A model generated the notes under the pieces. The model made no database searches, was not told where the DNA came from, and worked only from the letters and a program-made list of their open reading frames with translations. Below, piece after piece: positions 1-10,023 of a DNA stretch of 56,377 bases. Within the stretch, counting starts at the first letter, position 1; each line of letters starts with the position of its first letter. Origin of the DNA: Thioclava indica (GTDB lineage Bacteria; Pseudomonadota; Alphaproteobacteria; Rhodobacterales; Rhodobacteraceae); contig NZ_AUNB01000020.1 in the NCBI RefSeq assembly GCF_000714545.1, positions 1 to 56,377 on the forward strand, written 5' to 3'. The position numbers were made by a program, and so were the translations under genes.

Positions 1-462
1 GCTCAGCAGCTCGCGGATTTCCATTTCAACCAGCTCGAGCAGCTCTTCGTCGTCAACTTGGTCCACTTTGTTCATGTAGACGACCATCGTCGGGATGCCG
101 ACCTGGCGACCGAGCAGGATGTGCTCGCGCGTTTGCGGCATCGGGCCGTCAGCGGCGTTCACCACGAGGATCGCGCCATCCATCTGCGCCGCACCGGTGA
201 TCATGTTTTTCACATAGTCAGCGTGGCCGGGGCAGTCGACGTGGGCGTAGTGACGGTTTTCCGTCTCGTACTCCACGTGCGCGGTCGAGATCGTGATCCC
301 GCGCGCTTTTTCTTCGGGCGCACCGTCGATCTGGTCATAGGCCTGGAAATCACCAAAATATTTCGTGATCGCGGCCGTCAGAGTGGTCTTGCCGTGGTCA
401 ACGTGGCCGATCGTGCCGATGTTAACGTGCGGTTTGTTACGTTCAAACTTTGCCTTAGCCAT
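1..462 (-). CDS. tuf: Elongation factor Tu, N-terminal part (runs off the window)
   Basis: Translation elongation factor that carries aminoacyl-tRNA to the ribosome as a GTP complex in the cytoplasm. Reading the minus strand from 462 gives 154 codons that are plainly the GTPase domain of EF-Tu: [16 protein letters not shown] at the N-terminus, the P-loop GHVDHGKT at about residues 19-26, switch region around RGITIST (54-60), DCPGH at 76-80, and NKVD near 131-134. The other two domains lie left of the window. The ATG is preceded by a purine-rich stretch about 10 bases upstream and by a promoter-like pair further up. It is divergent from the P450 gene. The identification is secure; which of the two tuf copies common in proteobacteria this is cannot be told. 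Confidence 0.97.
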   Translation of the reverse strand, partial: MAKAKFERNKPHVNIGTIGHVDHGKTTLTAAITKYFGDFQAYDQIDGAPEEKARGITISTAHVEYETENRHYAHVDCPGHADYVKNMITGAAQMDGAILVVNAADGPMPQTREHILLGRQVGIPTMVVYMNKVDQVDDEELLELVEMEIRELLS

Positions 463-522
463 ATCGCGGTGCGCCTCTGCTTTAGGGGGCCGCTAGCGCA
501 GGCCCGAGTCAATATCGCGCGC

Positions 523-551
523 TACCTATTGCGCTGGCGAGGGAAAATCAA
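523..551 (-). promoter_or_regulatory. Putative sigma70 promoter of tuf
   Basis: On the minus strand TTGATT (551-546) and TAGGTA (528-523) are separated by exactly 17 bases and sit about 60-90 bases upstream of the tuf start. A GGGCC/GGCCC hairpin (487-505) lies in the predicted leader. The -10 match is moderate, so this is a pattern-based call. Confidence 0.45.
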
Positions 552-628
552 GCCCGGATCGTGCGAAATCCATCATCGGGCCGCGCGGAAAGTTTGCGCA
601 ATCGCCTACGCGCCCCTACCTTTGCAAG

Positions 629-2002
629 ATGGATCAGACCCCCACCACTGCCCCGCCACGGCTTCCCGCGCGCGCGAACCTTGCACGCAAGCCGCTGGGG
701 ATTGCCGCCAGCCTGCGCGCCGCGCGGCGCAACGTGCTGGAAATTATACCGGAACTGGCCACCCATGCGCCGATCATCTCGGGCAATACCGGGGCGCGCT
801 GGCATATGGTGATGGACCCTGATGCCGCGCGCCATATCCTGAAAGACCGCGTCGAGGATTATCCGAAATCGGTCGTGACCAAGCTGATCCTTGGTCCGGC
901 GGTCGGTCAGGGGCTGTTTGTTGCCGAGGGCGCGGAATGGCGCTGGCAACGCCGCGCGGCCTCGCCCGTATTTGCCCTGCGTAACATGCAGGCGCTCGCG
1001 CCGGTGATGCAGGCCGCCGCCCAAGCCAGCGTGGCACGCATCGCCCAACATGCCGGCACCGGGCGCGCGGTCGATCTGCATCAGGAAATGGTCACCGCGA
1101 CATTCGAGGTGATCTCGGAAGTTACCTTCTCGGGCGATGAGGGGTTTGACCGCGCTGCGATCCACCGCGCCATTGACGCCTATATCGCGCGCACCGCCAA
1201 GGTCTCGCTGCTCGATTTCTTTGCCCTGCCCGGCTGGGTGCCGCGCCCCCATCGCCTCGCCTCGGCCCATATCGTGCGTGAGCTCAAGCGCCATGCCGAT
1301 GCTGCGATCAGTGCACGCAATGCCGGGCACGCCAAGGATCTGCCCGATTTGCTGGACCTGCTGAAAGGCGCAAGCGATCCTGAAACGGGGCGCGCAATGA
1401 ACGCGGCCGAGCTGCGCGACAATCTGCTGACCTTCATCGTGGCGGGGCATGAGACGACCGCGCTAACGCTGGCGTGGGCGCTGTATCTGTGCGCGTTTGA
1501 TCCCGCCATCCAGACCGCCGCGCACGAACAGGCGCAAGCGGTGCTGGGCGGGCGTGTGGCCGGAGTCGCAGACCTTGATCAGATGCCCCTGATCCAACAG
1601 ATCGTGCAGGAAAGCCTGCGCCTTTACCCCCCTGCGGGTTTTTTGTCGCGCACCGCGCAAAAGCCCGACCGCCTGCTGGGCCGCGAAGTGCGACGCGGCG
1701 ATACAGTGATGCTGCCGATCTACGCGCTGCACCGCCATCACGCGCTGTGGGAAGACCCAGACGCCTTTCGCCCTGCCCGCTTTGCCAACCCGACGCATGA
1801 CCGCTACGCCTTTTTGCCCTTCGGTGCGGGACCGCGCATTTGCATCGGCGCGGGGTTTGCACTGCAAGAGGCCGGGATTATCCTTGCCACGCTGCTGTCG
1901 CGGTTTCGCTTTAGCGCCGTGGCAGGACGTGAACCCAAGCCCGAGATGATCCTCACGACGCGGCCCAAAGGCGGCATCTGGCTGACCGTCGAGCCAATGT
2001 GA
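629..2002 (+). CDS. Cytochrome P450
   Basis: Soluble heme-thiolate monooxygenase of 457 residues, a normal length for a bacterial P450; no signal peptide or membrane anchor is visible. The I-helix oxygen-binding motif AGHETT is at residues 272-277, the K-helix ExxR is ESLR at 328-331, and the heme loop is FGAGPRICIGAG with the proximal ligand Cys405. All core elements are intact, so it should be an active enzyme. The substrate cannot be read from the sequence; the overall style (LYPP after ExxR, RPARF before the heme loop) resembles the class that includes fatty-acid and terpenoid hydroxylases. No ferredoxin or reductase gene is adjacent, so electrons must come from elsewhere. It stands alone, divergent from tuf and followed by an unrelated gene. 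Confidence 0.93.
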   Translation: MDQTPTTAPPRLPARANLARKPLGIAASLRAARRNVLEIIPELATHAPIISGNTGARWHMVMDPDAARHILKDRVEDYPKSVVTKLILGPAVGQGLFVAEGAEWRWQRRAASPVFALRNMQALAPVMQAAAQASVARIAQHAGTGRAVDLHQEMVTATFEVISEVTFSGDEGFDRAAIHRAIDAYIARTAKVSLLDFFALPGWVPRPHRLASAHIVRELKRHADAAISARNAGHAKDLPDLLDLLKGASDPETGRAMNAAELRDNLLTFIVAGHETTALTLAWALYLCAFDPAIQTAAHEQAQAVLGGRVAGVADLDQMPLIQQIVQESLRLYPPAGFLSRTAQKPDRLLGREVRRGDTVMLPIYALHRHHALWEDPDAFRPARFANPTHDRYAFLPFGAGPRICIGAGFALQEAGIILATLLSRFRFSAVAGREPKPEMILTTRPKGGIWLTVEPM

Positions 2003-2083
2003 GCCAAGCGCGGGATTTTTCCCATGGCGTTAAGGCGCCCGTCGCGTAAAATTCCGTTAACGTAAATCAAAAGAGGGAACACG

Positions 2084-2941
2084 ATGTCTTTGATGGGAGC
2101 ACTCGCGAAAGTCGCGATCGGCGTTGCGGTGGCCAAAGGCGTCTCCAGCATGGGGCGCAGCGCATCGGAAAGCACATCGGACGCGTCTGGTGGCGGCCTG
2201 GCCGATATGATGGGCTCGCTACTGGGCGGCTCGGGCGGCGCTGGCTCCGCAGGCGGCTTGGGCGGCCTGATGGAAAGCCTCAGCGGCGCAGGGTCAAGCA
2301 ACATCGCCACCCGCTCATCACCGCGTGGTCAAACCAGCGGTGGCTTGGGCGATCTGCTGGGCCAATTGACGGGCGGCGGCGCGTCCTCGGGCGGATTGGG
2401 CGATATGCTTGGCTCGCTTGCGGCGGGCGGTGCAGCAGGCGGCCTTGGCGGGATGCTTGGGGGCATGCTGGGCGGTGGCGCGGCGCAGGCCACCCCTGCG
2501 CAGACGGCCCCGACGCAGAGCTTTGGCGATCAGCTGAATTCAGCCTTCGCCAATGGCGGCGAACCCGCCACCCCGCCCAGCCCGGCGCAAAATGCGGCGG
2601 CGGGTGTTATGCTTAAGGCGATGATCCAAGCGGCGAAATCCGACGGCAAGATCGACGCCGCAGAAGAAAATAAACTGATGGGCCAGCTTGGCGATATCAG
2701 CCCCGAAGAGCGCGCCTTCGTGCAACAGGAACTTGCCGCCCCCGTGGATGCCCAAGGTCTGGCAAGTCAAATCCCCGACGCGCTAGAGGCGCAGGCCTAT
2801 ACGATGTCGGTCACCGCGATTGATCTCGATAACCAGACCGAGGCGCAATATCTCGACAGCTTCGCCAAGGCGCTCGGGCTTGATGCGCAATCGGTCAACC
2901 ACATTCACGCCCAGCTTGGCGTGCCCCCGCTTTACACCTAA
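2084..2941 (+). CDS. DUF533 / TerB-like protein with glycine-rich N-terminal half
   Basis: A 285-residue protein with two parts. The first half is Gly/Ala/Ser-rich with short hydrophobic patches and repeated GGLGGML-type runs. The second half (about residues 168-285) is helical and contains the TerB-like metal-binding style segment AAKSDGKIDAAEENKLM and the ending typical of DUF533 (YebE-like) proteins, QLGVPPLYT. DUF533 proteins belong to the TerB-like helical fold and are often labelled tellurite resistance family, but no role is established, and there are no ter genes here. The start follows an AAGAGGG ribosome site. It is convergent with parC. Confidence 0.8.
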   Translation: MSLMGALAKVAIGVAVAKGVSSMGRSASESTSDASGGGLADMMGSLLGGSGGAGSAGGLGGLMESLSGAGSSNIATRSSPRGQTSGGLGDLLGQLTGGGASSGGLGDMLGSLAAGGAAGGLGGMLGGMLGGGAAQATPAQTAPTQSFGDQLNSAFANGGEPATPPSPAQNAAAGVMLKAMIQAAKSDGKIDAAEENKLMGQLGDISPEERAFVQQELAAPVDAQGLASQIPDALEAQAYTMSVTAIDLDNQTEAQYLDSFAKALGLDAQSVNHIHAQLGVPPLYT

Positions 2942-2958
2942 GCGCGGGGACGCGCGCT
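2941..2958. terminator. Short hairpin between convergent genes
   Basis: AGCGCG (2941-2946) can pair with CGCGCT (2953-2958) over a 6-base loop. It spans the 15-base gap between the DUF533 gene and parC and could end transcription from both sides, but it has no T tract. Confidence 0.3.
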
Positions 2959-5185
2959 AGTTGAACTTGTTGTCGCGCGGGAAACCGCGCGGCGCCATAC
3001 GACCGGCCGAGGCGCGCTTGCCGGTCCACTCGCTTAGCTCCAACTCGGTGCGCGTGCGCCCGGCCGGATCTTTCCAGCTTAGACCGTCGGCTAGCGTGAA
3101 CGTAGTGGCATCAGACAGCCCGCCATCCTTATATTTCTGCAACCGCACACCCTTGCCGCGCGCCATTTCGGGCAATTCATCCAGCGCAAACACCAATAAC
3201 TTGCGGTTTTGCCCGACGCAGGCAACATGATCGCCGTGCGTTTTGGCACAAACCATCGTCTTGCCATCGCCGCGCACATTCAGCACCTGCTTGCCCGACC
3301 GGGTTTGCGCGATCAGCTCTTCGGCGGGGCAGATGAACCCGTCACCATCGCTTGACGCCAGCAGATATTTCTCGCCCGCTTTGGGTAGCAACAGATGCGT
3401 CACCTCGGCCTCATTGGGCAGATCGACGATCAGGCGCACCGGCTCTCCCATGCCGCGCCCGCCGGGCAGATTAGCCCCGAGAACGGTATAGGCCCGCCCG
3501 TTCGCGCCCATCAGCACGATGCGATCCGTGGTTTCGGCATGCATGGCAAACATCGGACCGTCGCCATCCTTGAACTTGACTTCGGCGTCCAGCGCATTGT
3601 GCCCCTTCATCGCGCGCACCCAGCCCATCTTGGACAGGATCACGGTGATCGGCTCGCGCTCGATCATCGCCTCGATCGGCACCTCTTCGACCTCGCCTGC
3701 CTCGGCAAAGCCAGTGCGACGCGCGCCACCGGGGGCGGATTTGCCAAACTTCTTGGCAATATCCTTCAACTCGCCACTGATCTGCTTCCATTGCAGTTTG
3801 TCCGAGGCCAACAACTCCACAAGCCCCGCGCGCTCCAGCGTTAGTGCTTCGTGCTCGCGTTTCAGCTCCATCTCTTCGAGCTTGCGCAAGCTACGCAGCC
3901 GCATGTTCAGGATCGCCTCGGCCTGCACATCGCTCAGGTCGAACTCGGCCATCAACAGGGCTTTCGGCTCGTCCTCATAGCGGATGATCTCGATCACCCG
4001 ATCAAGATTGAGGAAGGCAATGATATAGCCCTCAAGCACCTCAAGACGCGCGTCGATCTTGTCCATCCGGTGCTGGCTGCGCCGGATCAACACCTCACGA
4101 CGGTGATCAAGAAAGGCGCGCAACACCTCTTTGAGCGAGCACACCTTGGGCACACGCCCGTCGATCAGCACGTTCATATTCATACTGAACCGCAGCTCCA
4201 GATCCGAGCTTTTGAACAGCATCCCCATCAGCATTTCCGGCTCGATGGTGCGGGTTTTCGGCTCTAGAACGATGCGGATATCATCGGCACTTTCGTCACG
4301 CACATCGGCCAAAGCAGGCACTTTGCGGGTCTGGATGACCTCGGCCAGACGCTCGATCAGCTTGGATTTCTGTACCTGATAGGGAATCTCGGTGACCACG
4401 ATCTGCCACTGACCACGCCCCAGATCCTCTTTCTCCCAGCGCGCGCGCAAACGAAACGCCCCGCGCCCCGTGCGATAGGCGTCACGGATATTTTCGGGTG
4501 GCTCGACCAGCACGCCCCCGGTCGGGAAATCGGGGCCGGGAATATGCTCGACCAGCTCGTCATCCGTAATGCCGGGCCGCGCAATCATCGCCAGACAGGC
4601 CTGCACCAACTCATCCAGGTTGTGCGGCGGAATGTTCGTCGCCATCCCCACCGCAATCCCGCTGGCACCATTGGCCAACAGATTCGGGAAGGCGGCGGGC
4701 AGAACGATGGGTTCTTCGAGCGTGCCATCATAGTTCGGGCGATAATCGACCGCGTTTTCAGCCAACCCATCCAGCAACGCCTCGGACGGATGCGCCAGTC
4801 GCGCCTCGGTATAGCGGCTCGCAGCAGGGTTATCGCCGTCGATATTGCCGAAATTCCCCTGCCCGTTCACCAACGGGTAGCGCATCGCGAAATCCTGCGC
4901 CAAACGCGCCATTGCATCATAGATCGCAGCATCGCCATGGGGGTGATAGTTCCCCATCACGTCGCCCGAAATCTTCGCCGATTTGCGAAAGCCTCCGGTC
5001 GGTGACAGCTTCAACTCGCGCATCGCAAACAGGATGCGGCGATGCACCGGCTTAAGCCCGTCACGCGCGTCGGGCAGCGCGCGGTGCATAATCGTGGACA
5101 GCGCATAGGTCAGATAGCGCTCGCCGATTGCACGGCTTAGCGGCTCGGAAACCATGGATAGGGGATTTTCGTCGTCTTTGTTCAT
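2957..5185 (-). CDS. parC: DNA topoisomerase IV subunit A
   Basis: Type IIA topoisomerase subunit that cuts and rejoins DNA and decatenates daughter chromosomes with ParE. The start chosen is the ATG at 5185 ([10 protein letters not shown]...), giving 742 residues; the open frame continues 52 codons upstream but that stretch has no family character. The 5Y-CAP core is clear: [14 protein letters not shown] near 38-50, [13 protein letters not shown] at about 80-92, and [10 protein letters not shown] with the catalytic Tyr125. The C-terminal half carries the beta-pinwheel-type repeats of ParC rather than GyrA boxes. At the positions matching E. coli ParC Ser80 and Glu84 this protein has Ala86 and Asp90; I cannot say whether that is normal for the lineage. 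It is divergent from the SH3 gene and convergent with the DUF533 gene. Confidence 0.93.
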   Translation of the reverse strand: MNKDDENPLSMVSEPLSRAIGERYLTYALSTIMHRALPDARDGLKPVHRRILFAMRELKLSPTGGFRKSAKISGDVMGNYHPHGDAAIYDAMARLAQDFAMRYPLVNGQGNFGNIDGDNPAASRYTEARLAHPSEALLDGLAENAVDYRPNYDGTLEEPIVLPAAFPNLLANGASGIAVGMATNIPPHNLDELVQACLAMIARPGITDDELVEHIPGPDFPTGGVLVEPPENIRDAYRTGRGAFRLRARWEKEDLGRGQWQIVVTEIPYQVQKSKLIERLAEVIQTRKVPALADVRDESADDIRIVLEPKTRTIEPEMLMGMLFKSSDLELRFSMNMNVLIDGRVPKVCSLKEVLRAFLDHRREVLIRRSQHRMDKIDARLEVLEGYIIAFLNLDRVIEIIRYEDEPKALLMAEFDLSDVQAEAILNMRLRSLRKLEEMELKREHEALTLERAGLVELLASDKLQWKQISGELKDIAKKFGKSAPGGARRTGFAEAGEVEEVPIEAMIEREPITVILSKMGWVRAMKGHNALDAEVKFKDGDGPMFAMHAETTDRIVLMGANGRAYTVLGANLPGGRGMGEPVRLIVDLPNEAEVTHLLLPKAGEKYLLASSDGDGFICPAEELIAQTRSGKQVLNVRGDGKTMVCAKTHGDHVACVGQNRKLLVFALDELPEMARGKGVRLQKYKDGGLSDATTFTLADGLSWKDPAGRTRTELELSEWTGKRASAGRMAPRGFPRDNKFN

Positions 5186-5361
5186 GATCTTGGGTGTAAA
5201 GCCGCGCCGCGTCCCGGTCCAGCGCGAAAACGAGCCGGCATGATTTCGCGCGGAACTTTTTCGGCTCTGGCGGATTTCCACCACACGAGATGATAACAAA
5301 ATGTGATAAACTAAACGTGATCCGATTCTGCCGCGGGTCATGGGGAAGACTGGGGGAAGAT

Positions 5362-5856
5362 ATGGGAAAGCTGCTTTTCACCACGTTCGCGGGGATTTTT
5401 GTCACGCTCACGATCTTCGGTCGCGACCTGCCCGACGAGCCTGCAACCACCAAGGCCGAACCCGCGCCGCAGGTCACCCGAAGCGCCAGCACTCCCGATC
5501 CGCTTTACGCGCCGGGCAAGATCACGGCGACACCCGCGCCGCAGGTGGTGCCCGCATCCGCGACCGTCACGCCCGTGATCGCGAAATCGCGCATGCCCGG
5601 ACCCGCGCTGCGCCCCTCCCCGCAATATCGCGCGACCGAAGCCCCGCAAGTCGCGGGCGGCGCGCTTTGGACCGTTTCGGCCAATGCGCTCAACGTGCGC
5701 TCTGGTCCTTCAACCGCCAACAGCGCGGTCGACCGCATCCGCAAAGGCGAACAGGTGCTCGTTGTGGCCGAAAAATCGGGCTGGGCCCATATCAAGATCG
5801 AAGGTGACGGCATCGACGGTTGGGTCGCATCACGTTTCTTGACGCCCGCGAACTGA
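5362..5856 (+). CDS. Exported SH3b-domain protein
   Basis: A 164-residue protein. The ATG at 5362 is preferred over in-frame starts further up because TGGGGGAAGA lies just before it and because the protein then begins with MGKLLFTTFAGIFVTLTIF, a hydrophobic signal or anchor segment. A Pro/Ala/Thr-rich linker (about residues 25-95) follows, then a bacterial SH3 domain (SH3_3) over about residues 105-162 with the hallmark NVRSGPSTANSAVDRI and a C-terminal GWVASRFL. Such domains bind peptidoglycan or peptides in the periplasm. No catalytic domain is attached, so it is probably a wall-binding or scaffold protein. It is alone between parC and the SDR gene. Confidence 0.8.
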   Translation: MGKLLFTTFAGIFVTLTIFGRDLPDEPATTKAEPAPQVTRSASTPDPLYAPGKITATPAPQVVPASATVTPVIAKSRMPGPALRPSPQYRATEAPQVAGGALWTVSANALNVRSGPSTANSAVDRIRKGEQVLVVAEKSGWAHIKIEGDGIDGWVASRFLTPAN

Positions 5857-5901
5857 CCCAGCCTACGTCCGCCATCTTGCCTTTTCATCTAGCTCCAAAT
5901 A

Positions 5902-5943
5902 CTCCCGCCGGAGGCTGAGACGCCAAACGCACCCTTGGGTGCG
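5902..5943. repeat. Rhodobacteraceae-style intergenic palindromes
   Basis: Two hairpins lie in the gap between the SH3 and SDR genes: CTCC-CGCC-GGAG (5902-5913), embedded in the CTCCCGCCGGAGGC word that recurs between genes in this family, and CGCACCC-TT-GGGTGCG (5928-5943). They could terminate the SH3 transcript. The family attribution is from memory of related genomes. Confidence 0.5.
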
Positions 5944-5972
5944 CGCGGCGGCGAACAGATAAGGCGGGACAG

Positions 5973-6809
5973 ATGGCCAAGACAATCCTGATCACCGGAT
6001 GCTCCTCGGGCATCGGTTATGACGCAGCTCACGGGCTGAAAGCGGCGGGCTGGAAAGTGCTGGCCACCTGCCGCAAGGAAGAAGATTGCGAGCGCCTGCG
6101 CGCCGAAGGTCTGACCTCGTTCCAGCTTGACGTGGCTGACCCGGAGTCGATTGATGCGGGCTTTAACGAGGCCCTCGCGCGGGGCCGTGGCCGTCTGGAT
6201 GCGCTGTATAACAATGCCGCTTTCGCCTGCCCGGGTGCCGCCGAGGACATTCCCACCGGCGCGCTGCGCGAGATCTTTGAGACCAACCTGTTCGGCCTGC
6301 ACGACCTGACCAACCGCGCGATCAAGGTGATGCGCGCGCAGGGCGATAATGGCGAGGGGCGGATCATCCAGTGCTCGTCCGTGCTGGGCATGGTCGGCTA
6401 TCGCTGGCGCGGCGCCTATGTGGCGACGAAATTCGCGCTTGAGGGACTGACCGACGTGCTGCGTCTGGAAATGCGCGACACCGATATCAAGATCGTGCTG
6501 ATTGAACCCGGCCCGATCACCTCGAAATTCCGCAAAAACGCGATTACGCATTTCGAGAAATGGGTGGATTGGGAAAACTCGGCGCGCCGCCAGCAATATG
6601 AAGACGATCTGCTCAACCAGCTTTACAAAAGCCGTGGCCCCGCCAAGTTCGAATTGCCCGCCTCGGCGGTAACGAAAGTGATCCTCAAGGCGCTGGACGC
6701 CCCGAACCCGAAACCGCGCTACGCGATCACCGTTCCCACCCATCTGATGGAGGTCGCGCGGCGCATCCTGCCGGGGCGCGCGCTCGACTGGGTGCTCGCG
6801 AAAGGGTGA
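5973..6809 (+). CDS. Short-chain dehydrogenase/reductase (SDR)
   Basis: NAD(P)-dependent oxidoreductase of 278 residues with a classical SDR layout. The Rossmann glycine motif TGCSSGIG is at residues 8-15, the NNAA motif follows DALY at about residue 75, and the active-site pair is Tyr149 and Lys153 in YVATK, with the catalytic Ser about 14 residues earlier in the CSSVLG stretch. The motif after the first strand (CRKEEDC) suggests NADP preference, which is an inference. The C-terminal 80 residues are longer than in the shortest SDRs, and no membrane segment is seen. Substrate unknown; it stands alone. Confidence 0.9.
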   Translation: MAKTILITGCSSGIGYDAAHGLKAAGWKVLATCRKEEDCERLRAEGLTSFQLDVADPESIDAGFNEALARGRGRLDALYNNAAFACPGAAEDIPTGALREIFETNLFGLHDLTNRAIKVMRAQGDNGEGRIIQCSSVLGMVGYRWRGAYVATKFALEGLTDVLRLEMRDTDIKIVLIEPGPITSKFRKNAITHFEKWVDWENSARRQQYEDDLLNQLYKSRGPAKFELPASAVTKVILKALDAPNPKPRYAITVPTHLMEVARRILPGRALDWVLAKG

Positions 6810-6869
6810 AAACTCTTTCGCAATCCCCCACCTTGCGGCTATGTCTAGGCCAAGAGGGAGAGGAATTTC

Positions 6870-7073
6870 ATGCGCAGTGACCCGTTATTCTATTTGGTGG
6901 CCGCCGCCAGCCTTGCGGTTCTGGTCATCTTGATGATCGGCATCGCCGGGTTCGGGCGCGGCGGAGATTTCAACCGCAAACATGCCAATAAGCTGATGCG
7001 CCTGCGCATCGCGGCGCAGGCGGTGGCGATCGTGCTGATTCTGATTTTTGTCTATCTACGCAAGGGGGCCTGA
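6870..7073 (+). CDS. Twin-transmembrane HIG1-like protein
   Basis: A 67-residue inner-membrane protein with two hydrophobic segments (about residues 7-28 and 46-63) separated by a basic loop FNRKHANKLMRLR. This is the pattern of the hypoxia-induced (HIG1) domain family and of the twin transmembrane proteins found beside corrinoid adenosyltransferase genes in Rhodobacteraceae. Its stop codon is immediately followed by the ATG of the adenosyltransferase, so the two are co-translated. A GAGGGAGAGGA ribosome site precedes the start. The function is not known; HIG1 relatives in mitochondria act in respiratory complex assembly, but transferring that role here would be inference. Confidence 0.8.
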   Translation: MRSDPLFYLVAAASLAVLVILMIGIAGFGRGGDFNRKHANKLMRLRIAAQAVAIVLILIFVYLRKGA

Positions 7074-7646
7074 ATGGTCGTTCTCAATCGCATCTACACC
7101 CGCACCGGCGATGCCGGGGAAACCGCGCTGTCCAATGGCGCGCGGGTCGCAAAACACTCCCCCCGCGTCGCCGCCTATGGCAATGTTGACGAGCTGAACG
7201 CAACGGTCGGGCTGGCGCGCCTACATGCGCAAGACGATGTGCAGGCCGCGCTGTCGCTGATCCAGAACGACCTGTTCGATCTGGGTGCCGATCTCGCCCG
7301 CCCCGACATGGAGCGCGACGATGAGGCGGGCTATCCGGTCCTGCGCATAATCGAATCTCAGGTGACCCGGCTTGAAACCGAGATCGACGCAATGAACGCC
7401 AAGCTCGAACCGCTGCGCAGCTTTATCCTGCCCGGCGGCACCGCGCTGGCCGCGAACCTGCACCTGTGCCGCACCGTCGCGCGCCGTGCCGAGCGCGGCG
7501 CGGTCGAACTCGCCACGACGGAAAGCGTGAACGAATGGGCAGTAAAATATCTCAACCGCCTGTCCGACTGGTTCTTTGTCGCTGCGCGCATCGCCAACAA
7601 CGACGGTCAAGACGACGTGTTGTGGATTCCCGGAGCGAACCGGTGA
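7074..7646 (+). CDS. Corrinoid adenosyltransferase, PduO type
   Basis: Transfers the adenosyl group of ATP to cob(I)alamin or cob(I)yrinate diamide to make the coenzyme form of vitamin B12, in the cytoplasm. The 190-residue protein has the PduO family N-terminal ATP-binding signature RIYTRTGDAGETAL (about residues 5-18), the helical core, the conserved RTVARRAER helix in the C-terminal half and the ending YLNRLSDWFFVAAR. Length and motifs fit the single-domain trimeric enzyme. It directly abuts the twin-TM gene; no cob/cbi cluster is in the window. The start is fixed by the junction TGA-ATG at 7071-7076. Confidence 0.92.
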   Translation: MVVLNRIYTRTGDAGETALSNGARVAKHSPRVAAYGNVDELNATVGLARLHAQDDVQAALSLIQNDLFDLGADLARPDMERDDEAGYPVLRIIESQVTRLETEIDAMNAKLEPLRSFILPGGTALAANLHLCRTVARRAERGAVELATTESVNEWAVKYLNRLSDWFFVAARIANNDGQDDVLWIPGANR

Positions 7647-7677
7647 TCTCATCACCGGCGGGGCTTCCAGTGGAAGC
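7640..7677. terminator. Two tandem hairpins between convergent genes
   Basis: CCGGTGAT-CTC-ATCACCGG (7640-7658, overlapping the adenosyltransferase stop codon) and GCTTCC-AGT-GGAAGC (7663-7677) are perfect inverted repeats with 3-base loops. They lie between the adenosyltransferase and the end of the sugar ABC operon, so they probably act as a two-way terminator; neither has a strong T tract. Confidence 0.55.
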
Positions 7678-7701
7678 ACCGGCGACGGGAAGCGCGAACC
7701 G

Positions 7702-8745
7702 TTAAACCGCCAACCCGTCCTCATCAAAGAACACCAGCTTTTCAGGCTCGAACGCCAAGCCAACACTGTCGCCGGGCACCAGATCGGTATCGCCCGCGAC
7801 GCGCACATTGATCGCACCAAGCGCCCCGCAATCGAACAGAACAAACGTATCCGCGCCAAGGAATTCGACCACATCGACGCGGCCATCGCATTGCCCGGCC
7901 CCCGGTGCGACCAGCGTGATATGTTCGGGCCGGATACCCAGTTGCGTGGCGCTTGGCGGCGCATTATCGCCCCCGCGCCCACCTTCCAAAGTATAACCCC
8001 CGCCCGAAGCCGCGCAGGGCATCACGTTCATCTTCGGAGAGCCGATGAACTGCGCCACGAACAGGTTTGCGGGACGTTCATACAGCTCGCGCGGGGTGCC
8101 AACCTGCGCGATTTTGCCAAATTCCAGCACGACGATGCGGTCGGCCAGCGTCATTGCCTCGACCTGATCATGGGTGACGTAGATCATCGTGCGGTGCAGC
8201 TTGCGATGCAGCCGCGCGATTTCCAGACGCATCTCGACGCGCAAGGCGGCATCAAGGTTGGACAGCGGCTCATCAAACAGGAACGCCGTCGGATCGCGCA
8301 CAATCGAGCGCCCGATCGCCACGCGCTGACGCTGCCCGCCCGACAGATCCTTGGGGCGGCGATCCAGATAAGCATCAAGCTTGAGGATCTCGGACGCCTC
8401 AGCCACCTTGGCGCGCCACTCCGCCTCGGGCGCCCCCGCCATCTTCAGCGAAAACCCCATGTTTTCGGCCACCGACATATGCGGATACAGCGCGTAGGAC
8501 TGAAACACCATCGCCAGCCCGCGCTTGGAGGGCGGCTGGTCGGTCACATCGCGCCCGTCAATCGAGATCGCCCCGCGCGAGGTATCCTCGAGCCCGCCGA
8601 TCATGCGCAGCAACGTCGATTTCCCGCAGCCCGAGGGGCCAACGAACACCACGAACTCGCCATCGGCAATCTCAAGGTCAATGCCCTTAATAACCTGCAC
8701 CTCGCCGAACCATTTCTCGACGCCTTTTAGCGTAATCGCACCCAT
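7702..8745 (-). CDS. Sugar ABC transporter ATPase (UgpC/MalK type)
   Basis: ATP-hydrolysing subunit of a carbohydrate importer, 347 residues when started at the ATG at 8745, which has a strong GGAGGG site and lies two bases after the stop of the hydrolase gene. Walker [10 protein letters not shown] is at 36-44, the Q-loop is [12 protein letters not shown] (79-90, the form typical of MalK-like proteins), the signature LSGGQ is at 134-138, and Walker B with DE is at 158-159. The C-terminal third (from about 235) is the TOBE/OB-type regulatory domain ([17 protein letters not shown], then LGIRPEHI) found in CUT1-family ATPases. It is the last gene of the six-gene operon starting at the LacI regulator. 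Confidence 0.92.
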   Translation of the reverse strand: MGAITLKGVEKWFGEVQVIKGIDLEIADGEFVVFVGPSGCGKSTLLRMIGGLEDTSRGAISIDGRDVTDQPPSKRGLAMVFQSYALYPHMSVAENMGFSLKMAGAPEAEWRAKVAEASEILKLDAYLDRRPKDLSGGQRQRVAIGRSIVRDPTAFLFDEPLSNLDAALRVEMRLEIARLHRKLHRTMIYVTHDQVEAMTLADRIVVLEFGKIAQVGTPRELYERPANLFVAQFIGSPKMNVMPCAASGGGYTLEGGRGGDNAPPSATQLGIRPEHITLVAPGAGQCDGRVDVVEFLGADTFVLFDCGALGAINVRVAGDTDLVPGDSVGLAFEPEKLVFFDEDGLAV

Positions 8746-8747
8746 GT

Positions 8748-10022
8748 TCAGCCCTCCTGCCCGGCCCAGGCCAGCCACACGGCGGCTGTCCATGTAAACG
8801 CTTTGCCGCCCGCTGCGGCACCGGTCATCGGGTCGAAATACTCGACAAACCCGTATTTCCCGATCACTTCGCGGGTGCGCGCACGCACCTCCTCGCCCAG
8901 CGCTATGCCCTGCTCGCTCGCGCCCTCACCGATCATCATGTTCATCATCGCCCAGGTCGGCCCGCGCCAATAGCGCATGGCGTCAAAGCGCGGATCAAAC
9001 GGCGCAAGCGAAGGCACGCCGTAGGGCGCCGCATCCAGCACGCGCGCCAGATGCGCACCCATCTCGGGCGCTTTCAGCCCGCCAAACCAGCACAGAAACG
9101 AGGCGTTGGTCAGCGCATTCGACCAGATGCCATTGGCGCAATTATAGCTGTCATAGAACCCCATGCCGGGGTTGAACAGCGCCTGCGCACCTGCCTCCAA
9201 CGCGGCGAGTTGATCGGCCAGCCCATCAACGTCCAATCCCTGCGCAGCCCCAGCGGCCAGCAGATCGCGCACCCCGCGCATCAAGGTGAAATGCATCGTC
9301 GGATCAGCCACGCGAAACGGGTTATCCTGCGCCATCGCGGCGTCATCCCACCCCAACGCCCTAGCGCGCTTCACCAGCCAGATATAGCGGTCGTAATCAT
9401 ATTTCGTAGGCCGCATCGAGGCATCAACATGTTGCGTATCGCGGCGCTCGTAATAGCCCACATCCTGCGGGTCGATGGCGTCCATCGCATTGTCCCAATC
9501 CGGCGCATTGTCCCGCCCCGATTCCCACGGATGGATCACGAAAACCGCGCCCTTTTCATCGCGCCGCCAGCGCAAAAACCAATCGGCCCATTTACGCATC
9601 TTGGGATAAAGTGCTGCAAATCGTGCGGCCCCCAACGCCGGATCAGCGGCCAGCAGGCGCGTCGCGAAACTTAGCGCGACGGGCGGCTGGGTGATGCCAG
9701 AGGACGCAATCGGGCCGCTGCATCCCCAGACATCGGGGCCGGGAAAATAGCCCGGATCGGGTTTGTGAAACAGAATATGAGGCACCATGCCGCTGTCCCA
9801 TTGCCCCGAAAACAACGTCTCGATTTCCTCCCAGGCGCGCGCCAGATCAAAGCGCGCAAACCCGAGCGCCGCGAACGCGCTGTCCCAGTTCCACTGATAA
9901 GGATACAGCCCCGCCGTGGGCACGGTATAGCCGCCCCGATCATTGGCGATCAGGATCGCGCGCGCGGCGGCGTCACGCTCGGACAGGTCGGCCGCAGGGG
10001 CCAAGGTCTCGCTTGTCATCAT
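8748..10022 (-). CDS. GH63/MGH1-like glycoside hydrolase
   Basis: A cytoplasmic (alpha/alpha)6-barrel type hydrolase of 424 residues. The marks are [10 protein letters not shown] (41-50), [10 protein letters not shown] (73-82), HPWESGRDN (164-172, with Asp171 as candidate general acid) and a C-terminal [11 protein letters not shown] (Glu394 as candidate base). These are shared with the small GH63 members that include bacterial mannosylglycerate and glucosylglycerate hydrolases; the motif comparison is from memory. Lying inside an ABC importer operon, it probably cleaves the imported solute after uptake, so glucosylglycerate, mannosylglycerate or a related alpha-glycoside are reasonable guesses. 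There are two adjacent ATG codons (10022 and 10019); AAAGGA upstream suits either. Its stop lies two bases before the ATPase start. Confidence 0.78.
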   Translation of the reverse strand: MMTSETLAPAADLSERDAAARAILIANDRGGYTVPTAGLYPYQWNWDSAFAALGFARFDLARAWEEIETLFSGQWDSGMVPHILFHKPDPGYFPGPDVWGCSGPIASSGITQPPVALSFATRLLAADPALGAARFAALYPKMRKWADWFLRWRRDEKGAVFVIHPWESGRDNAPDWDNAMDAIDPQDVGYYERRDTQHVDASMRPTKYDYDRYIWLVKRARALGWDDAAMAQDNPFRVADPTMHFTLMRGVRDLLAAGAAQGLDVDGLADQLAALEAGAQALFNPGMGFYDSYNCANGIWSNALTNASFLCWFGGLKAPEMGAHLARVLDAAPYGVPSLAPFDPRFDAMRYWRGPTWAMMNMMIGEGASEQGIALGEEVRARTREVIGKYGFVEYFDPMTGAAAGGKAFTWTAAVWLAWAGQEG

Positions 10023-10023
10023 C